DNA of 64,000 nt. It comes from Chrysogorgia sp. JL179-B06 (lineage: Eukaryota > Cnidaria > Anthozoa > Scleralcyonacea > Chrysogorgiidae). The notes below the pieces were generated by a model. The model searched no databases. It saw only the letters and a list, made by a program, of their open reading frames with translations, and was not told the origin of the DNA. The stretch is taken from the NCBI GenBank assembly GCA_035772405.1, contig JAYKKM010000382.1, positions 1,132,501 to 1,196,500 of the forward strand, in the 5' to 3' direction. Positions 1-11,229 of this stretch are shown here, piece by piece. Positions within the stretch are counted from its first letter, which is position 1. Each line of letters begins with the position of its first letter. A program made the translations under genes and the position numbers.

Positions 1-606
1 ACAAAATTTATACTTTAGATATACATAGAAAAATGTCTTACCTGGGTAGGTCAATCCGTTCACACAACAGAGCCAAGGCCTGAGGGTCTTCTTTGTTAAT
101 CTTTACTAGTCGTTGAATTGCCATATACCACGAGTTCCATCTTGTCTGGTTCGGTTTTATAAGTGCTAGTTTGCATATCTCATTAATAGCTTCGGCAGCT
201 TGAACAGATCGAGAAGATTTGTTCCAAATTGCCTTTGCTTTAGCCGTGGCCGAGCGATATAACTTTTTGAATTGTAAATCCAATTCCGCATTTTCTGCAT
301 CCTTCGTAGCAATGAGATTCAATGAGTGACAGGCACAACGTTGGTGAGAGGGTAGTTGCTGATGCAGATTTGCGCGACGATCGTTGCTTTGTTGGTTGGT
401 AAGTGTTGCAGTAATGGAGACAGGACTTATAAAGTCTTCGTCAACATTGTTGTCTTCTTCCACATCATCCAAGTCTTCATCTACGGAACCAACCATACGA
501 AATGCTTTAGCAAAGTTGGAGGCATTGTCAGTTGTCGTGGCAGTGACCTTTTTTGCAATGCCAAACTTCGTATGGATTGAGTTGATAACAGACGAGAAGG
601 CACTTC
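1..606 (-). mobile_element. hAT-family transposase fragment, truncated by the window start
   Basis: Read on the minus strand, an open frame of 152 codons (496 down to 38) continues upstream without a break to about 606, where an in-frame TGA lies. The upstream part reads INSIHTKFGIAKKV followed by TTTDNASNF, and the downstream part has RCACHSLNLIATKD and TRWNSWYMAI. This order (a D in a TDNASN context, then a CxxH histidine motif, then a TRWNS block) is that of hAT transposases in the RNase-H-like core. An acidic insert of about 25 residues separates the blocks. The C-terminal dimerisation domain would lie before base 1. The in-frame stop and partial length suggest a relic. Confidence 0.7.
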
Positions 607-689
607 ACACGCGCCGCTTTATCTCCAACGTTGAGGATCTCGAAAATCGACGAAAGGTACGGCCAAGGATGAATCGGGTGACTGGCATG

Positions 690-1020
690 ACTGCTAGTCC
701 CCTCACCCGGCGCGAAGCGGGTGCTAATATCGACCGGCGTTTAGTCCCTTATCACGGGATGCTTGGCAGGGTGGGCAAAAGTAGAATCGCCTTGGACCAT
801 TGATTTCAAGGCAGCACTTTCCTTGCGATAGTAACTTCTAGTTTATATATTTACATGCATCAACGGCCGTCCGCGCGACATCCGAAAAATTGGTCCTGGT
901 AACTAGATACTCAGCATTTGAGTTAACCGTCACATGATTGCGAATGCAAAAATTGAAACGATTCAAAGGCTTTTTTTTCAAAATGAAACATAGTTTTTTG
1001 AGGAAATAGAAATACGAAAC
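690..1020. repeat. GC-rich dispersed repeat, copy 1 of 3
   Basis: The sequence from about 694 (CCCCTCACCCGGCGCGAAGC, then GTGCTAATATCGACCGGCGT) recurs at 19105 and 53355. Copy 3 also shares the later part: GTTTATATATTTA near 841, a CCGTCC stretch, and CCTGGTAACTAGATA near 893. The head can form a short GC-rich hairpin around GCGAAGC. No coding capacity is evident. It is probably a non-autonomous mobile element of unknown class. Confidence 0.6.
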
Positions 1021-1024
1021 CGAA

Positions 1025-1495
1025 TATGTATTTTGACTCGCTAATTCCAAATCTGTTTTCAGAATTGAAAACGGTTATATATTGATCGAGATAACGTTCA
1101 AAATAATATACGACGAAGTGACCAGCTTTAATATAGCCGACTAATTTCTAAGTACATAAACCGTTTTTACGAAGCGTTTTCACGTTCTTGTAATATAGTA
1201 GACACGTATGTTATGTATTTTGACTCGCTAATTCAAAATCTGTTTTCAGAATTGAAAACGGTTAAATATTGATCGAGATAATGTTCAAATATACGACGTA
1301 GTGACCAGCTTTAATATAGCCGACTAATTCCTAAGTACATAAACCGTTTTTACGAAGGGTACTCACGTTCTCGTAATATAGTAAACACGTATGTTATGTA
1401 TGTTGACTCGCTAATTCCAAATCTGTTTTCAGAGTTTAAATTGGTTAAATATTGGCCGAGATAACGTTCAAACATTTCTTCGACGAAACGGGCTT
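1025..1495. repeat. Tandem repeat, about 185-bp unit, 2.6 copies
   Basis: Units begin at about 1025, 1212 and 1395, each with TATGTATTTTGACTCGCTAA (third copy one base different), giving spacings of 187 and 183 bp. Each full unit also carries CAGAATTGAAAACGG, GACCAGCTTTAATATAGCCG and CATAAACCGTTTTTACGAAG. The third unit is partial and fades after a GAGATAACGTTCAAA block. It directly follows the GC-rich dispersed repeat. Confidence 0.85.
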
Positions 1496-2370
1496 TTGCA
1501 AATTGTGAATTTTTGCAAAACACAAATACACGGCACGGCGTGCGAGTCTGGGTACCATGGATGGGGAAATTCCCGTAGGGGTGGGGGGGGGGGGGGGGAA
1601 TAGAAAAGGCCGGCGAGGGGATTATTGCGAATTCATATTTCTAGTTATATAAATATTATCAATATCAAACACTGTTGTTAAAAGCAGGGTTATTACTGAA
1701 TCGAAAAGAAATTTAAAGCCGGGTTTTTTAAACAACGAAGCATATATGCTATATAAACAATCACCAAAGTCCTGGTGACTAGGTGCTCTACCGATCTGAA
1801 ATAGCCTCCACCCACTTCTCCATGTCTCGGGACGCCCCCCTCGGCGGCGGTGCCACACCCATCACCCACTTCTTAATACACGCACAAACAAATACTATTA
1901 ACTCTTTCCTGTCCGGCCCAGTCAAAAGGGGTCATAGAACCCCCGAAGTCGTCAATCGAAAAACACGGCACACGGTAACGAAATATTAAACATTGAAATT
2001 CGACAAGCGCCAGCGAGGGACATGAGATCCACTCACACGCCAAGTTTGATTTGATTTCATAGACGATAACTCTGCGACTGGTGACATTTTGAATTTTCAT
2101 GATGCTACGTGGGCGTGCAAGATGGCCTTTTCAAGAAAAATGGAAGTTTTTCAACCTGATTTATGATAATTAATGCTAATTTTATTAACATGATGTGTCT
2201 TTTTTTGTTCGGAAAATTCCAAAGCATTGGTAACAGCCGGTTTATTGGGCTTTCAGAAAAGGTATAGGTTTCGCAACAGTTATGGATATTTTCCGAGATA
2301 TCAATAGACTAGAACAAAGAGGGACTTACATTTTGGATGTTTTTCAGCCGGACAAGAAAGAGTTAAAGTC
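1496..2370. other. No gene seen; repeat fragments and a poly-G tract
   Basis: A G tract lies at about 1583-1598. The segment 1675-1812 (AGCAGGGTTATTACTGAATC through GCTCTACCG and TGAAATAGCCTCCACC) recurs at about 10870-11010, so it is a dispersed-repeat fragment. The rest has only short open frames without recognisable domains. Confidence 0.5.
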
Positions 2371-2785
2371 CAAATGAATCGAAAATTAAGTTTATCTCAT
2401 TTGAAAAAAACTCTTAAAAGTACTCAGTTCTTGAGATATTTAGACTTATGACGTTAAGTGATATTTAAATTAATGAGCTGATCTATGACGTAGCAAGTTG
2501 TACACAACATTAGAAAATCATGTATATGATATCTTTCCAATATTGTTAAAAGAAATCACTCAAAACTTTGTAATTGCCGCAGCTCATGAAAGAAAACATT
2601 AAAGACAAGCTTCGAGTGATTTCGTTCAATAATCTTTACTGTACAGGCATAGATTATCTCATTTGAGTATCACCTATAAAGTCTAAATATCTCAAGAAGT
2701 AAGTTAAATATGGAAGAGCTGTAAATTTTATTCCTCATTGTTTTAAGAGTTCTTTCAAACAAAACAAACATAATTTTCGATTCAT
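2371..2785. repeat. Inverted-repeat (MITE-like) element
   Basis: GAATCGAAAATTAAGTTTAT, AACTCTTAAAA and CTTGAGATATTTAGACTTAT at the left are mirrored on the other strand by AGTCTAAATATCTCAAGAAG, TTTTAAGAGTTCTTT and ATAATTTTCGATTC at the right. Each arm is about 90-100 bp around an AT-rich centre. No open frame of note. It is best read as a non-autonomous foldback element; target duplications are not clear. Confidence 0.6.
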
Positions 2786-3221
2786 GGCAAAGCCTATTGA
2801 AATATTTCTTTGATATGATCGAGTTCCTTCGATACTTTACACAGGTTTATGTTTTTACAATCAGCTCTGTTGTTTATTGTAGTCAAATTACAAAAGCCAC
2901 GTTTCTGGATTTTTCCTGACGATACCAAGAACGTTAAAGAGCTGTAGTTTGCCTCATACTGTCACTTATATTATGGTTATGGATGGGAATCAACGGAAAG
3001 AACGGTGTAAACATTATAAATTTCGCGAAAAATCGAATAATACTTCGAGCGCCGTTCGAGACAAGATGTCGGAACATCGTAAGGCTATTATGTTTGCTTT
3101 CTGGATTTTTCGTGATCAACACTGTCACTGAGTCGCTCTACCGGCCCAAAAACAGCTTTGTCCGAAGCCGTCAATTATATTATGCACATCGATGGTCATG
3201 CAATTGTTAAAGTGCCTACCG

Positions 3222-3452
3222 GTGTTTGCGGATTTTACATTTCACAGGAAATGACATCAAAGAAGGGACACGCAAAAACATTGCACATTGATTCAGCAGT
3301 GAAATACAATGAAATAAAAGTTTGGGAATTGAGTGAATTTTGTCTATGCAGGTGTGTTTACAATTCAGAGCCAAACTTTCTTTGTTGTATTTCACTTTTG
3401 AATTAATATGCAATGACTTCGCATGTCCCTTCTTTGACGTCATTTCCTATGA
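3222..3452. repeat. Hairpin palindrome, about 230 bp
   Basis: GGAAATGACATCAAAGAAGG plus a GTGAAATACAA block at the left match the reverse complement of GTTGTATTTCAC and CCCTTCTTTGACGTCATTTC at the right. Short open frames on both strands here are mirror images, as expected for a palindrome and not for genes. Confidence 0.7.
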
Positions 3453-3487
3453 ATAGTAAATCAACTTTAGCCGTGGTCGGAAGAGGC

Positions 3488-3860
3488 GCGCATGAAGATG
3501 AAATTTTCGAACGACATATTATATTTCTTCTTGGTAGAACCCCGAGATTACGAATACGTAAAATCCCCAAACGCCATACAGATAGCAACTTTGATGTGCC
3601 TATCTCACGTTTGGAGATTTTACATATCCGTAATATTCGGGTCTTCCTGAGCAAAATAATAACATACACTGTCAGCCGAAAATTTCATCTTCATGGAGTT
3701 TTTTTGCTGTCTAAGTTTCCGGATGTGATGTCACAAGAGGCATTCCAAACCAGTTTCATTCCAAAAAGATATATTGTGATTTTGCTCACTAAGACCCAAA
3801 TATTACGATATATAAAATACCCAAACGTTAGGGGTTGGGGTTTTCGGTATGGGTACCCAC
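3488..3860. repeat. Hairpin palindrome with a partial third arm
   Basis: CATGAAGATGAAATTTTCG at 3490 is mirrored by CGAAAATTTCATCTTCATG ending near 3697. AATACGTAAAATCCCCAAACG is mirrored by CGTTTGGAGATTTTACATAT. A further related arm occurs at about 3778-3835 (ATTACGATATATAAAATACC then CAAACGTTAGG). The 165-residue open frame running through it is therefore spurious. Confidence 0.65.
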
Positions 3861-6715
3861 CAATGCCCCCCCCCCTAGATAAGCACTTTAAGACATGCAA
3901 TAATGACTAAAGAGAAGCTCTTCCATAATCAGAATTGAATCTGAATCTGAATCTAAAATTACGAATCTAAAACCGAAACTCAGACCGTATTTGCATATAT
4001 GTAAAATTAAAAATGAAAATATAAATGAAAAAGTATAAAATAAAGACAATTCTGTAAACTTATATATAAAATAATTGATAATGACATAAATGTGCACATG
4101 TGTGTTCATTTCGAATTCGAACAGTTTTAGCATTCATTTTTAAAAATATGTATATACAGTAATGTATACCAACCGCTGGGTTATTTTGATGTATAGAAAG
4201 TTGAAACCTATAAAACAATTCATGAGATTTCTAAACATCGTCTGTTAAATTTTTAAAGAGAACGCGAGGTCTGACTGTCTGGGTAGCTACGAAACGTTTA
4301 GGAAAAAACAATAACTTAACTCAAATCTACAAATTGTCAATTCCGTACGAATCCAACTTCCCATGATGCCGAGAGGGCGTGCGTAGGAGGCAGGGGCGGC
4401 AATATAACCCTGGGACGAGTGGCTGTTTGTTTGCATTTGAAGTTTGATTGTTTGAAGTTTGAACCTTGCGCTGCGAACACATTTCGAATTTCTCAAGGTA
4501 AGTTTCAATTTTATTCTACGTCTTTAGCGTTACTGATAAATGTGTGATAATATACGAATGTGTTATACGATTGTATTACATATTAACATTGCTAAATTTC
4601 GCACCATTGAGACGTATTGAAATGAACAGACCTGTCAGGCCATTCGAAAATCGACTGATTTCAATCAAAGTAATAGACATTTTAGTTTGAGAAGAAACCT
4701 TTTTGTGCGGATATGAAATACAGGAACAATTATTAACGTCTTCGTGCTTATAGATGTGTAAGTACGTTTAATAGCGCCTTATTCGACAATAGACAATAGT
4801 CAATACCTTGAATGATATAGCGACGACGCTGGTTTCAGACTCAAAAGCACGTCCGAACATGATTCTTATCTTTGCGAAATGTCCTTGACCTTGATACTTA
4901 ACTTGCCAAAGCATTCCTCACTCGCTGGACGCTGCTAAGAATAAATCTTCAAATACATTCCAAATACTATATACAACTTGCCAGACTTGCCGTATTATTT
5001 CACGGCCAGCTTAGCGGGAAGCTATCTCGTGCTTCAGCAGTCGTTTTTATTTTGAAAGTATATATAGCTTTGTGTCGCCCTATTTATATTTCAACATAAT
5101 TATATTTTTCATAACAAAACAAAGAACTTTAATATTTTAAAAGTGATGTTGCCTTCGTTCCACACAGATGAACGCTAAAAGCCGTATTTTACACTCCGTT
5201 TAATTCCCTTGTCGCAGCGAAAGAATTTCGATATTGACGTCATTATTTCCGTTTCCGTTGCCCCCCCCCCCCCCCCCCCCCCCCCCGAAATTGGAGAGAA
5301 TTTCTCCAATGAATTCTTCGCCGAGAATTATTTTCCTCTTGGGCGGCTACGAATGGTTAAATTATTATGATTTGCTTCTCTAAGGGTTCACATTATGATG
5401 ACAACGTTTATCAATTGTTCAAGCGTCTGTCAGCGTACGTGGTCGGTTGTTTCATTGATAAGATCATGTTTTTTCGTTTATCTGTCGCACAGTCACGGCG
5501 TTTGACTGTAATAACAGAGTAAATGCGAGGGTTAACGTCTAAAACGAGTCAAATTCGTTTGAAGCGAGTTGAAATCTTCTCAGACGTTATTGCTGTCATG
5601 GTAATTGATCAGCCAGATACAACGTCTATTAATTAGTAATAGATTGAAGCTTTTGTTAACAAAGCATAGCACTGTGTATTTATTCTTCAAGTTCGCTTGA
5701 TTCGTAGCTTCATTTACTGCCACTGCTTCCGCCCGGCTATAGTCCTCCTTTTGCTTGGTATTACAAAATATTTGTTATATTTGTTTTGTGTGAAAAATTA
5801 TCGAAAGCATGCATGCGCCCGCCGCCCGCCATTTGAGTGTCATGAATAAGCTCTTTATGTCGCGTATACAGACGCCCAAATGTTCCTTAGATAAGTCATA
5901 GTTAATATAACCCACAAATTGACAAGTCTTTCATTGACATGGTCACATGGAGCATTGTTCAAGAGCATGTCATGCAAGCTTTTCAACAAGGGAGTGTGGG
6001 AAACTTGTTCATGTGTCTGGTTGTCAAGGAACTCTTGACAGACAAGAAATACTTAATTTAATATTCAGTTTGCTTTCGGTGACAGTCTATGTGAAGTATT
6101 ATTGTCACATCTCCTTCTATATTGCTTTTAATTCGCTCTAATCTTCGAATATTCTTTATTGAAAACATATAAAGCAAATATTCTGATTGTTTCTCAATCA
6201 TAATACAACAAACAGGAAGCCAGCAGAATGAACCCTGTTTACTTATGCGCGAATTGCCACTATAAAATAGGCCACTATAAAAGTCTGGCCTCAACAGGTG
6301 CATAAATTAATGATATAAACAACGTTTTAAAAGTAAAAGAAAATGAGTAATTCACTGGTAGAAATAATTTGACAGAAATAGTTTGACCGTGACTGATTTC
6401 TGGCGATAAAATTATGAAAATCAGCGGTCAGTAACCGCTAAAGAACGGGGCGATTGTTAAATGTATAAGGCAAATACATGGGAGTTTTTCGTTTGTGCGT
6501 TAATAGTGCAGGTGTGCAAACACAAGGTTTTTCGACAAAGAAGTTACCGTAGCAGAGCTGGCTTCAACTGAATCTGTTTATAACGCAGTTAAATTACTAA
6601 CAACTTTCCCAGCTTTAGGTCAGGAGGGCAATAATTGTACTATTAAACCGATATCAATATATGGGAAAATCCGGCAGCGGCTATTATACTGGATTTGCCA
6701 CTCTTCGCGGGGTCT
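3861..6715. other. No gene recognised; includes a 26-base C tract
   Basis: AT-rich sequence with only short open frames and no domain I recognise. Notable points are an uninterrupted run of 26 C at 5261-5286, and a splice-donor-like CTCAAGGTAAGT at about 4491-4502 after a moderately GC-rich stretch (4360-4495). The latter could be a 5' untranslated exon, but nothing downstream confirms it. Confidence 0.4.
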
Positions 6716-6721
6716 CTTAGA

Positions 6722-6985
6722 AAATGGCCAAAACAGCGTTGGAAGCTACTTGACTAAAAGAAGCCACAGAGTTGCCTGCGGAGGAGGCAAGGGGTCTCTG
6801 TCAAGAACGGAAACCGAAACGACCGAATCCGGAAATCGCCGAAACCGGAAATGATCGCTAAAAACCGCCAAAAATAAGTGAGTCGTTTTAGCAGTTTCTA
6901 GCGAGGTTTTTAGCGATCATTTCTGGTTTCGGCGATTTCCGGATTCGGTCGTTTGGTTAATTTCCGTTCTTTACAGAGACCCCTT
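6722..6985. repeat. Dispersed repeat fragment joined to a hairpin palindrome
   Basis: 6722-6785 (ATGGCCAAAACAGCGTTGGA through GAGTTGCCTGCGGAGGAGGC) is a near match to the reverse complement of about 13150-13230 in the foldback element. It is followed by a palindrome, 6795-6985: CCGAATCCGGAAATCGCCGA and GATCGCTAAAAACC at the left are mirrored by GGTTTTTAGCGATCATTTC and TCGGCGATTTCCGGATTCGG at the right. Confidence 0.65.
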
Positions 6986-6987
6986 TT

Positions 6988-7215
6988 CGCGACTATTCGC
7001 GTCCTAATCGCGTACTATTCATACTATTCGCGTCCTATCCGCGTCCTATTCGCGTCCTATTCGCGTACAATCCGCGTCCTATTTGCGTACTATCTGCGTC
7101 CTATTCGCATACTATTCGCGTACTATCCGCGTGCTATCCACGTCCTATTCGCGTCCTATTCGCGTACTATTGTACTATTCCCACACTATTCATGTACTAT
7201 TCGCACTATTTACAT
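6988..7215. repeat. 11-bp minisatellite, unit TATTCGCGTCC and variants
   Basis: About 20 head-to-tail units of CTATTCGCGTC or CTATTCGCGTA, degenerating towards 7215 into CTATTCGCA-type units. Because 11 is not a multiple of 3, each forward frame translates to an R/V/L/F/A/Y-rich low-complexity peptide; the 121-residue open frame here has no other support. The units are CpG-rich in an otherwise AT-rich neighbourhood. Confidence 0.85.
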
Positions 7216-7635
7216 ACCATCCACACTACTTGTATTCTGCTTTTATCAATTGCCACAATTGTTAAAGCGAATTGAAGAAGGCAATCGTGAAAGTGTTCTA
7301 GATGGTATTTTGAAATAGAATTGAACAGGGCTACTGAGAGCCAGATAGGTGGGGTTATGGTCTTTCACAGGCCCATAAATGCCCTAAAAGCTTCATTCTA
7401 TGTGTAGGATTTGCATGATGGTTATCGTTTCGGGCCCCTTATTTGGCCCGGACTCTGGGGCACCCCCCCTCTCTGGGCAGGGCTGGAATTGAAATACTGC
7501 AACTTGTTTCATGTATTATGTACGAGTCAATTCCAATTGCGATCACCCCCCTGAGAGTTTGATTTTTGGAAAAAATTAGGTTAGATTCCCCACTATGTGT
7601 GATGTGGGTGGAAACCACCAGTTGTTAAATTTTAG

Positions 7636-7640
<5 letters not shown>

Positions 7641-7713
<73 letters not shown>
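7641..7713. repeat. (AT)n microsatellite
   Basis: An uninterrupted AT dinucleotide run of about 73 bases. The sequence after it (GGTTCGAAGGATTTATGGTG then AAGGAAAATTTCGA) is a minus-strand scrap of the SINE 3' tail found at 10330 and 11150. The microsatellite thus sits at a SINE 3' end, as it does at 10579 and 49112. Confidence 0.9.
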
Positions 7714-7715
<2 letters not shown>

Positions 7716-7880
7716 TTCGAAGGATTTATGGTGAAGGAAAATTTCGATTACGTATGACCAAATAGTAGATATAAGTTTAAAATAAAGTTACTTGGAAACT
7801 TATGGGACATTTTCAATAATTTTATATCAAAAGGTATATACCGGATATATAGTGATAACCTTAAGACAATAGTCTACTTC

Positions 7881-8022
7881 AGAAATAAAAAAGGTGTCGC
7901 GTGTGATTATCGAGTTATAATGGCACGAGAGATGCGTGTAAAACACGTAAAAAACGTGTTTTACTAGCTTCTCGAGTGCCATTATAACTCGATAATCACA
8001 CAAGACAAAGTTTTTTATTTCT
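7881..8022. repeat. Near-perfect hairpin palindrome, 142 bp
   Basis: AGAAATAAAAAAGGTGTCGC, then GTGTGATTATCGAGTTATAA and TGGCACGAGAG, is mirrored by CTCGAGTGCCATTATAACTC, GATAATCACACAAGACA and AGTTTTTTATTTCT. The centre is AAACACGTAAAAAACGTGTTT. No coding potential. 8023-8900 holds only short unrecognised open frames and a G tract at 8545-8559. Confidence 0.85.
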
Positions 8023-8900
8023 TTTATAAAAGAACACCACTAAATTAACAATAAAGCCATGAAAAATGTAGATTTACCTGTTATAAGAAGCGTTGCTATG
8101 TGCGTTGCTAGGAAGCCTTGCTTGATTTTAGCGATGAAAATGCACTCAACGTTGCAGTTAAAACATTCTGTTGTGTTAATAGTACCTTGATTAGCCTTGT
8201 ATCCAGGTATTCTTTGACTTATTTTTGTGATTTAAACTACTTAAAATCCGTCAAAAACGACAAAATCTACGCGAGGAATCACGTCAGCTTATGCTTTATT
8301 GAGTTATAATGCACGGTTTTTGAGCTCAGTAACCAATCAGAGAGCGTGTTCTCGATCATATACTTCCGGTTATTTTATAAATGGACTATCTGTTTCAGTC
8401 CTTTATAATATGTTCATAAAGACATTGTAGTACTTTTAGGTTCACTGATGCTATATATCATTACTAATTTTCAAATGTTATTTCTGATGTACAAAGGTTG
8501 GCGTTTAGGCTACTCGATCACGATGGGTTTAAAACAATAATCTCGGGGGGGGGGGGGGGTGGTTGGGGTTGGGAGGCACCTCTCGACGGCCCTAACTATG
8601 TGTACTTTGTACAAATTGTGAGGCAATATATCGTATCACTGTGTTATTTTATAAATTTAAGAAACGGGTGATTCTATTCGCTTTCAAAAGTTGAAAAATT
8701 CCCGTCGCTTTGCTTCATCACTTTTGGTGTGTGTTGGCCTCTATGCCGTAGTCAAGCATTGTGTTTCACTTGTTTACGTCGCCATATCCGGCACTTCAGC
8801 CCACTCATTAGTGTTTCTTTTGAATAATTATATAAGAGTATTGTTCTATTTTGCGCATGCACCCCTGCCTAGGCACAGTTAACAACAAAACTCTAATTAA

Positions 8901-9090
8901 ATAATAAAATACGTTTTCCCAGGTCTCTATGATGTGAGAAAAACCCGAATGAATCAATAAGAACACGAGAGAAGTGTAGAGAGAAGCACTAGCCACCGAG
9001 GCTAGTGTTTTTTCCAACTTCTCGAGTGTTTTATTACTTTACGAGGGTTTCGATCACGTTATAGAGACCCGGGGAAACGTATTCCATTAT
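8901..9090. repeat. Hairpin palindrome, about 190 bp
   Basis: AAAATACGTTTTCCCAGGTC and TCTATGATGTGAGAAAAACC at the left are mirrored by GGGTTTCGATCACGTTATAG and AGACCCGGGGAAACGTATT at the right. Inner arms CACGAGAGAAG and CTTCTCGAGTG also pair, around a CTAGCCACCGAGGCTAG centre. Same architecture as the 7881 hairpin. Confidence 0.8.
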
Positions 9091-9900
9091 TTTTGTAGAA
9101 TAATTCATAAACAATTGCTTATACTATGAATAAATTATACACGATATATAAATTTTCCCGTGTGAACTCTTAATAAATATAAATATATAGAGCAGCGGAC
9201 AGGAATCCCGAATAATGTGCGAATTTTCTAGGAATGAGAAAAATACAATTTACCGATACGGTACACAGGCTTATCGGCCGATAGGTGGTTACCGATATTG
9301 GTCAGCAAGAATTCTTAACACTTGAATTTAGGGCGAAACGTTATCAAAACGTAAGTGTAACTAGTTGATCAGTAACAGTCTAACATAAACGTCTTTACAA
9401 TAGACGAAGATTGAATTTAGTATAGTAATGGGTCTGGGTCCGCAGTAATTGGCTATGCTGTTGCGGTTACCTTGCCATTGTTTTACTACTATATAGTGTA
9501 ATCTATGTTAGGTTTCTTTTTTTGGTGTTTTTTTCACAATGGTGAAGCTAATAAAATAAGATAAGTAATAAATTTATTTTGAAAAGTATCAGTAAATGGC
9601 TAATGTGATCGTGTTAAATTAATGTTAATGTAATCGTGTTAAACCAAGTTAATCAAATGTGACAGTTTATTGTGGAACAGAGTCTTATAAACAAGTTTCC
9701 GTTTTTCTTGACAAACAAAAGAAAAGATCACAAGTAGAAAACCAGCATACTATTTATATGCAACACCGAGTTGCCGCGATTATCGGCTCTCCCTGCGAAT
9801 TATTTTTCATAAATGTAAATTTTCCCGCGTGAATACCAAATTATTATGGAAGCGTTATTACAAGTAATATTTGGCATTTCACTCGATTAAACTACATGTT
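9091..9900. other. No gene seen
   Basis: AT-rich, with short open frames only. No repeat, RNA gene or motif that I can name. Confidence 0.4.
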
Positions 9901-9904
9901 TTAA

Positions 9905-10325
9905 AGGGGAACTGTACCCAAAAAGTAAATTACTTTTAAATAAAAGGGCTTTCAGTAATCTGCTCTTGTACTCGAGAAATAACGTTTTCACTCTCGTATT
10001 TTATGCTTCTGGACGCCGCCATTTTCGAGTTTGCTCGACGGCTCAGACTTGAGGTCCAGCGGGTGTTTCTTTTCAATGTTGACGTCACTTGAGTGCAAGG
10101 AACAAAAGACAAGCACTCAAATGACGTGAAAAATTGAAAAGAAAACCACCACTGTACAGCAATCTTGAGCCGTCGAAAAATGGCTGCGTCCAGAAGCATA
10201 AAATACGAGAATGAAAACGTTATTTCTCGAGTACAAGAGCAGATACCGTAAAACTATTAACATTTCTAAACATACTTAAAGCCGTTTTATTTCAAACTAA
10301 TTTATTTTTTGGGTACAGTTCCCCT
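9905..10325. mobile_element. MITE with TTAA target duplication (piggyBac-like)
   Basis: The element starts AGGGGAACTGTACCCAAAAA and ends in the inverted form TTTTTTGGGTACAGTTCCCCT. It is flanked by TTAA on both sides (9901-9904 and 10326-10329). Inside, about 90 bp near each end also pair (GTACTCGAGAAATAACGTTT against AACGTTATTTCTCGAGTAC; TTTTATGCTTCTGGACGC against GCGTCCAGAAGCATAAAA), so the whole 421 bp folds back. TTAA duplications and a CCC-type end are typical of piggyBac-mobilised elements. No transposase is encoded. Confidence 0.8.
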
Positions 10326-10329
10326 TTAA

Positions 10330-10556
10330 GGAGTTGTGGTGAAGGAAAATTTCGAGTGTTGGAATATATACATTTTAAGACCAAACCGGGACCTGTTGCG
10401 AAAAATGCAACTTCAAGGCCTTCCGGCTGGAATTGAACCCGCGACCTTTCAACGCTACCCTGGTCCCAGATGTTGTACGCCGCCGCCCCTCTCCCCGAAA
10501 GCGGCGAGAGAATCTCTGTTCGCACGGGCAAGCAATCTCACTTTCGTGTTGCGAAT
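10330..10556 (-). mobile_element. tRNA-derived SINE, family 1, minus strand
   Basis: On the minus strand the element has a pol III B-box-like GGTCGCGGGTTCAATTCCAG, then GGAAGGCCTTGAAGTTGCAT, GGTCCCGGTTTGGTCTTAAA, TATATTCCAACACTCG and a TTTTCCTTCACCA end. The same tail follows the same B box at 10985-11150, and the tail alone occurs at 49003-49112. The head here carries an extra GC-rich part (10470-10510, GCGGCGAGAG and GCCGCCG blocks) not seen in the other copy. Confidence 0.65.
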
Positions 10557-10578
10557 CTAATTAAAACTTAACAAATAT

Positions 10579-10728
<150 letters not shown>

Positions 10729-10784
10729 GTGGTAAGTATAGTAGTGTAGTGACTAGGATCTCGCCAACGGCCTCCGTAACCAGG

Positions 10785-10975
10785 ACATGGTGATTGTTTA
10801 TATAACATATATGCTTCGTTCTTTAAAAGCCCCGCAATTTAAATTTCTGTTTCGATTCAGAAAAGCAGGGTTGTTAAAAGCAGGGTTATTACTGAATCGA
10901 AACAGAAATTTAAAGCGGGAGTTTTAAAGAACGAAGCATATATGTTATATAAATAATCACCAAAGTCTTGGTGAC
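10785..10975. repeat. Hairpin palindrome joined to SINE copy
   Basis: TGATTGTTTATATAACATAT, GCTTCGTTCTTTAAAA and AAATTTCTGTTTCGATTCAG at the left pair with CTGAATCGAAACAGAAATTT, TTTTAAAGAACGAAGC and ATATGTTATATAAATAATCA at the right. The right arm recurs at 1675-1780. It sits directly upstream of SINE family 1. Confidence 0.75.
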
Positions 10976-10984
10976 TAGGTGCTC

Positions 10985-11150
10985 TACCGTATCTGAAATA
11001 GCCTCCACCATGCACTAGCATCGCAGGGTCGCGGGTTCAATTCCCAGCCGGAAGGCCTTGAAGTTGCATTTTTCGCAACTGGTCCCGGTTTGGTCTTAAA
11101 ATTTATATATTCCAACACTCGAAATTTTCCTTCACCATAAATACTTAGAA
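10985..11150 (+). mobile_element. tRNA-derived SINE, family 1, plus strand
   Basis: ACTAGCATCGCAGGGTCGCG followed by GGTTCAATTCCCAGCCGG is tRNA-like with a good B box. It is followed by the family tail GAAGGCCTTGAAGTTGCATT, GGTCCCGGTTTGGTCTTAAA and TTTTCCTTCACCATAAAT. The copy at 10330 has the same order on the other strand, so the two flank the (AT)n tract in inverted orientation. A clean A box is not visible, so the head is partly decayed. Confidence 0.65.
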
Positions 11151-11229
11151 TATTATGGAAGCGAATATTATAGAATATTATAGTACGTATTGCAGATAAG
11201 GATTGGATAAGGAATTTGTAAGAAGGTCT

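Noticed and set aside
3413..3910. 165-residue open frame
   Set aside because: It crosses two inverted-repeat elements, has mirrored open frames on the other strand and contains no recognisable domain.
6953..7318. 121-residue R/V/L/F-rich open frame
   Set aside because: It translates the 11-bp minisatellite; the other forward frame gives the same kind of peptide.
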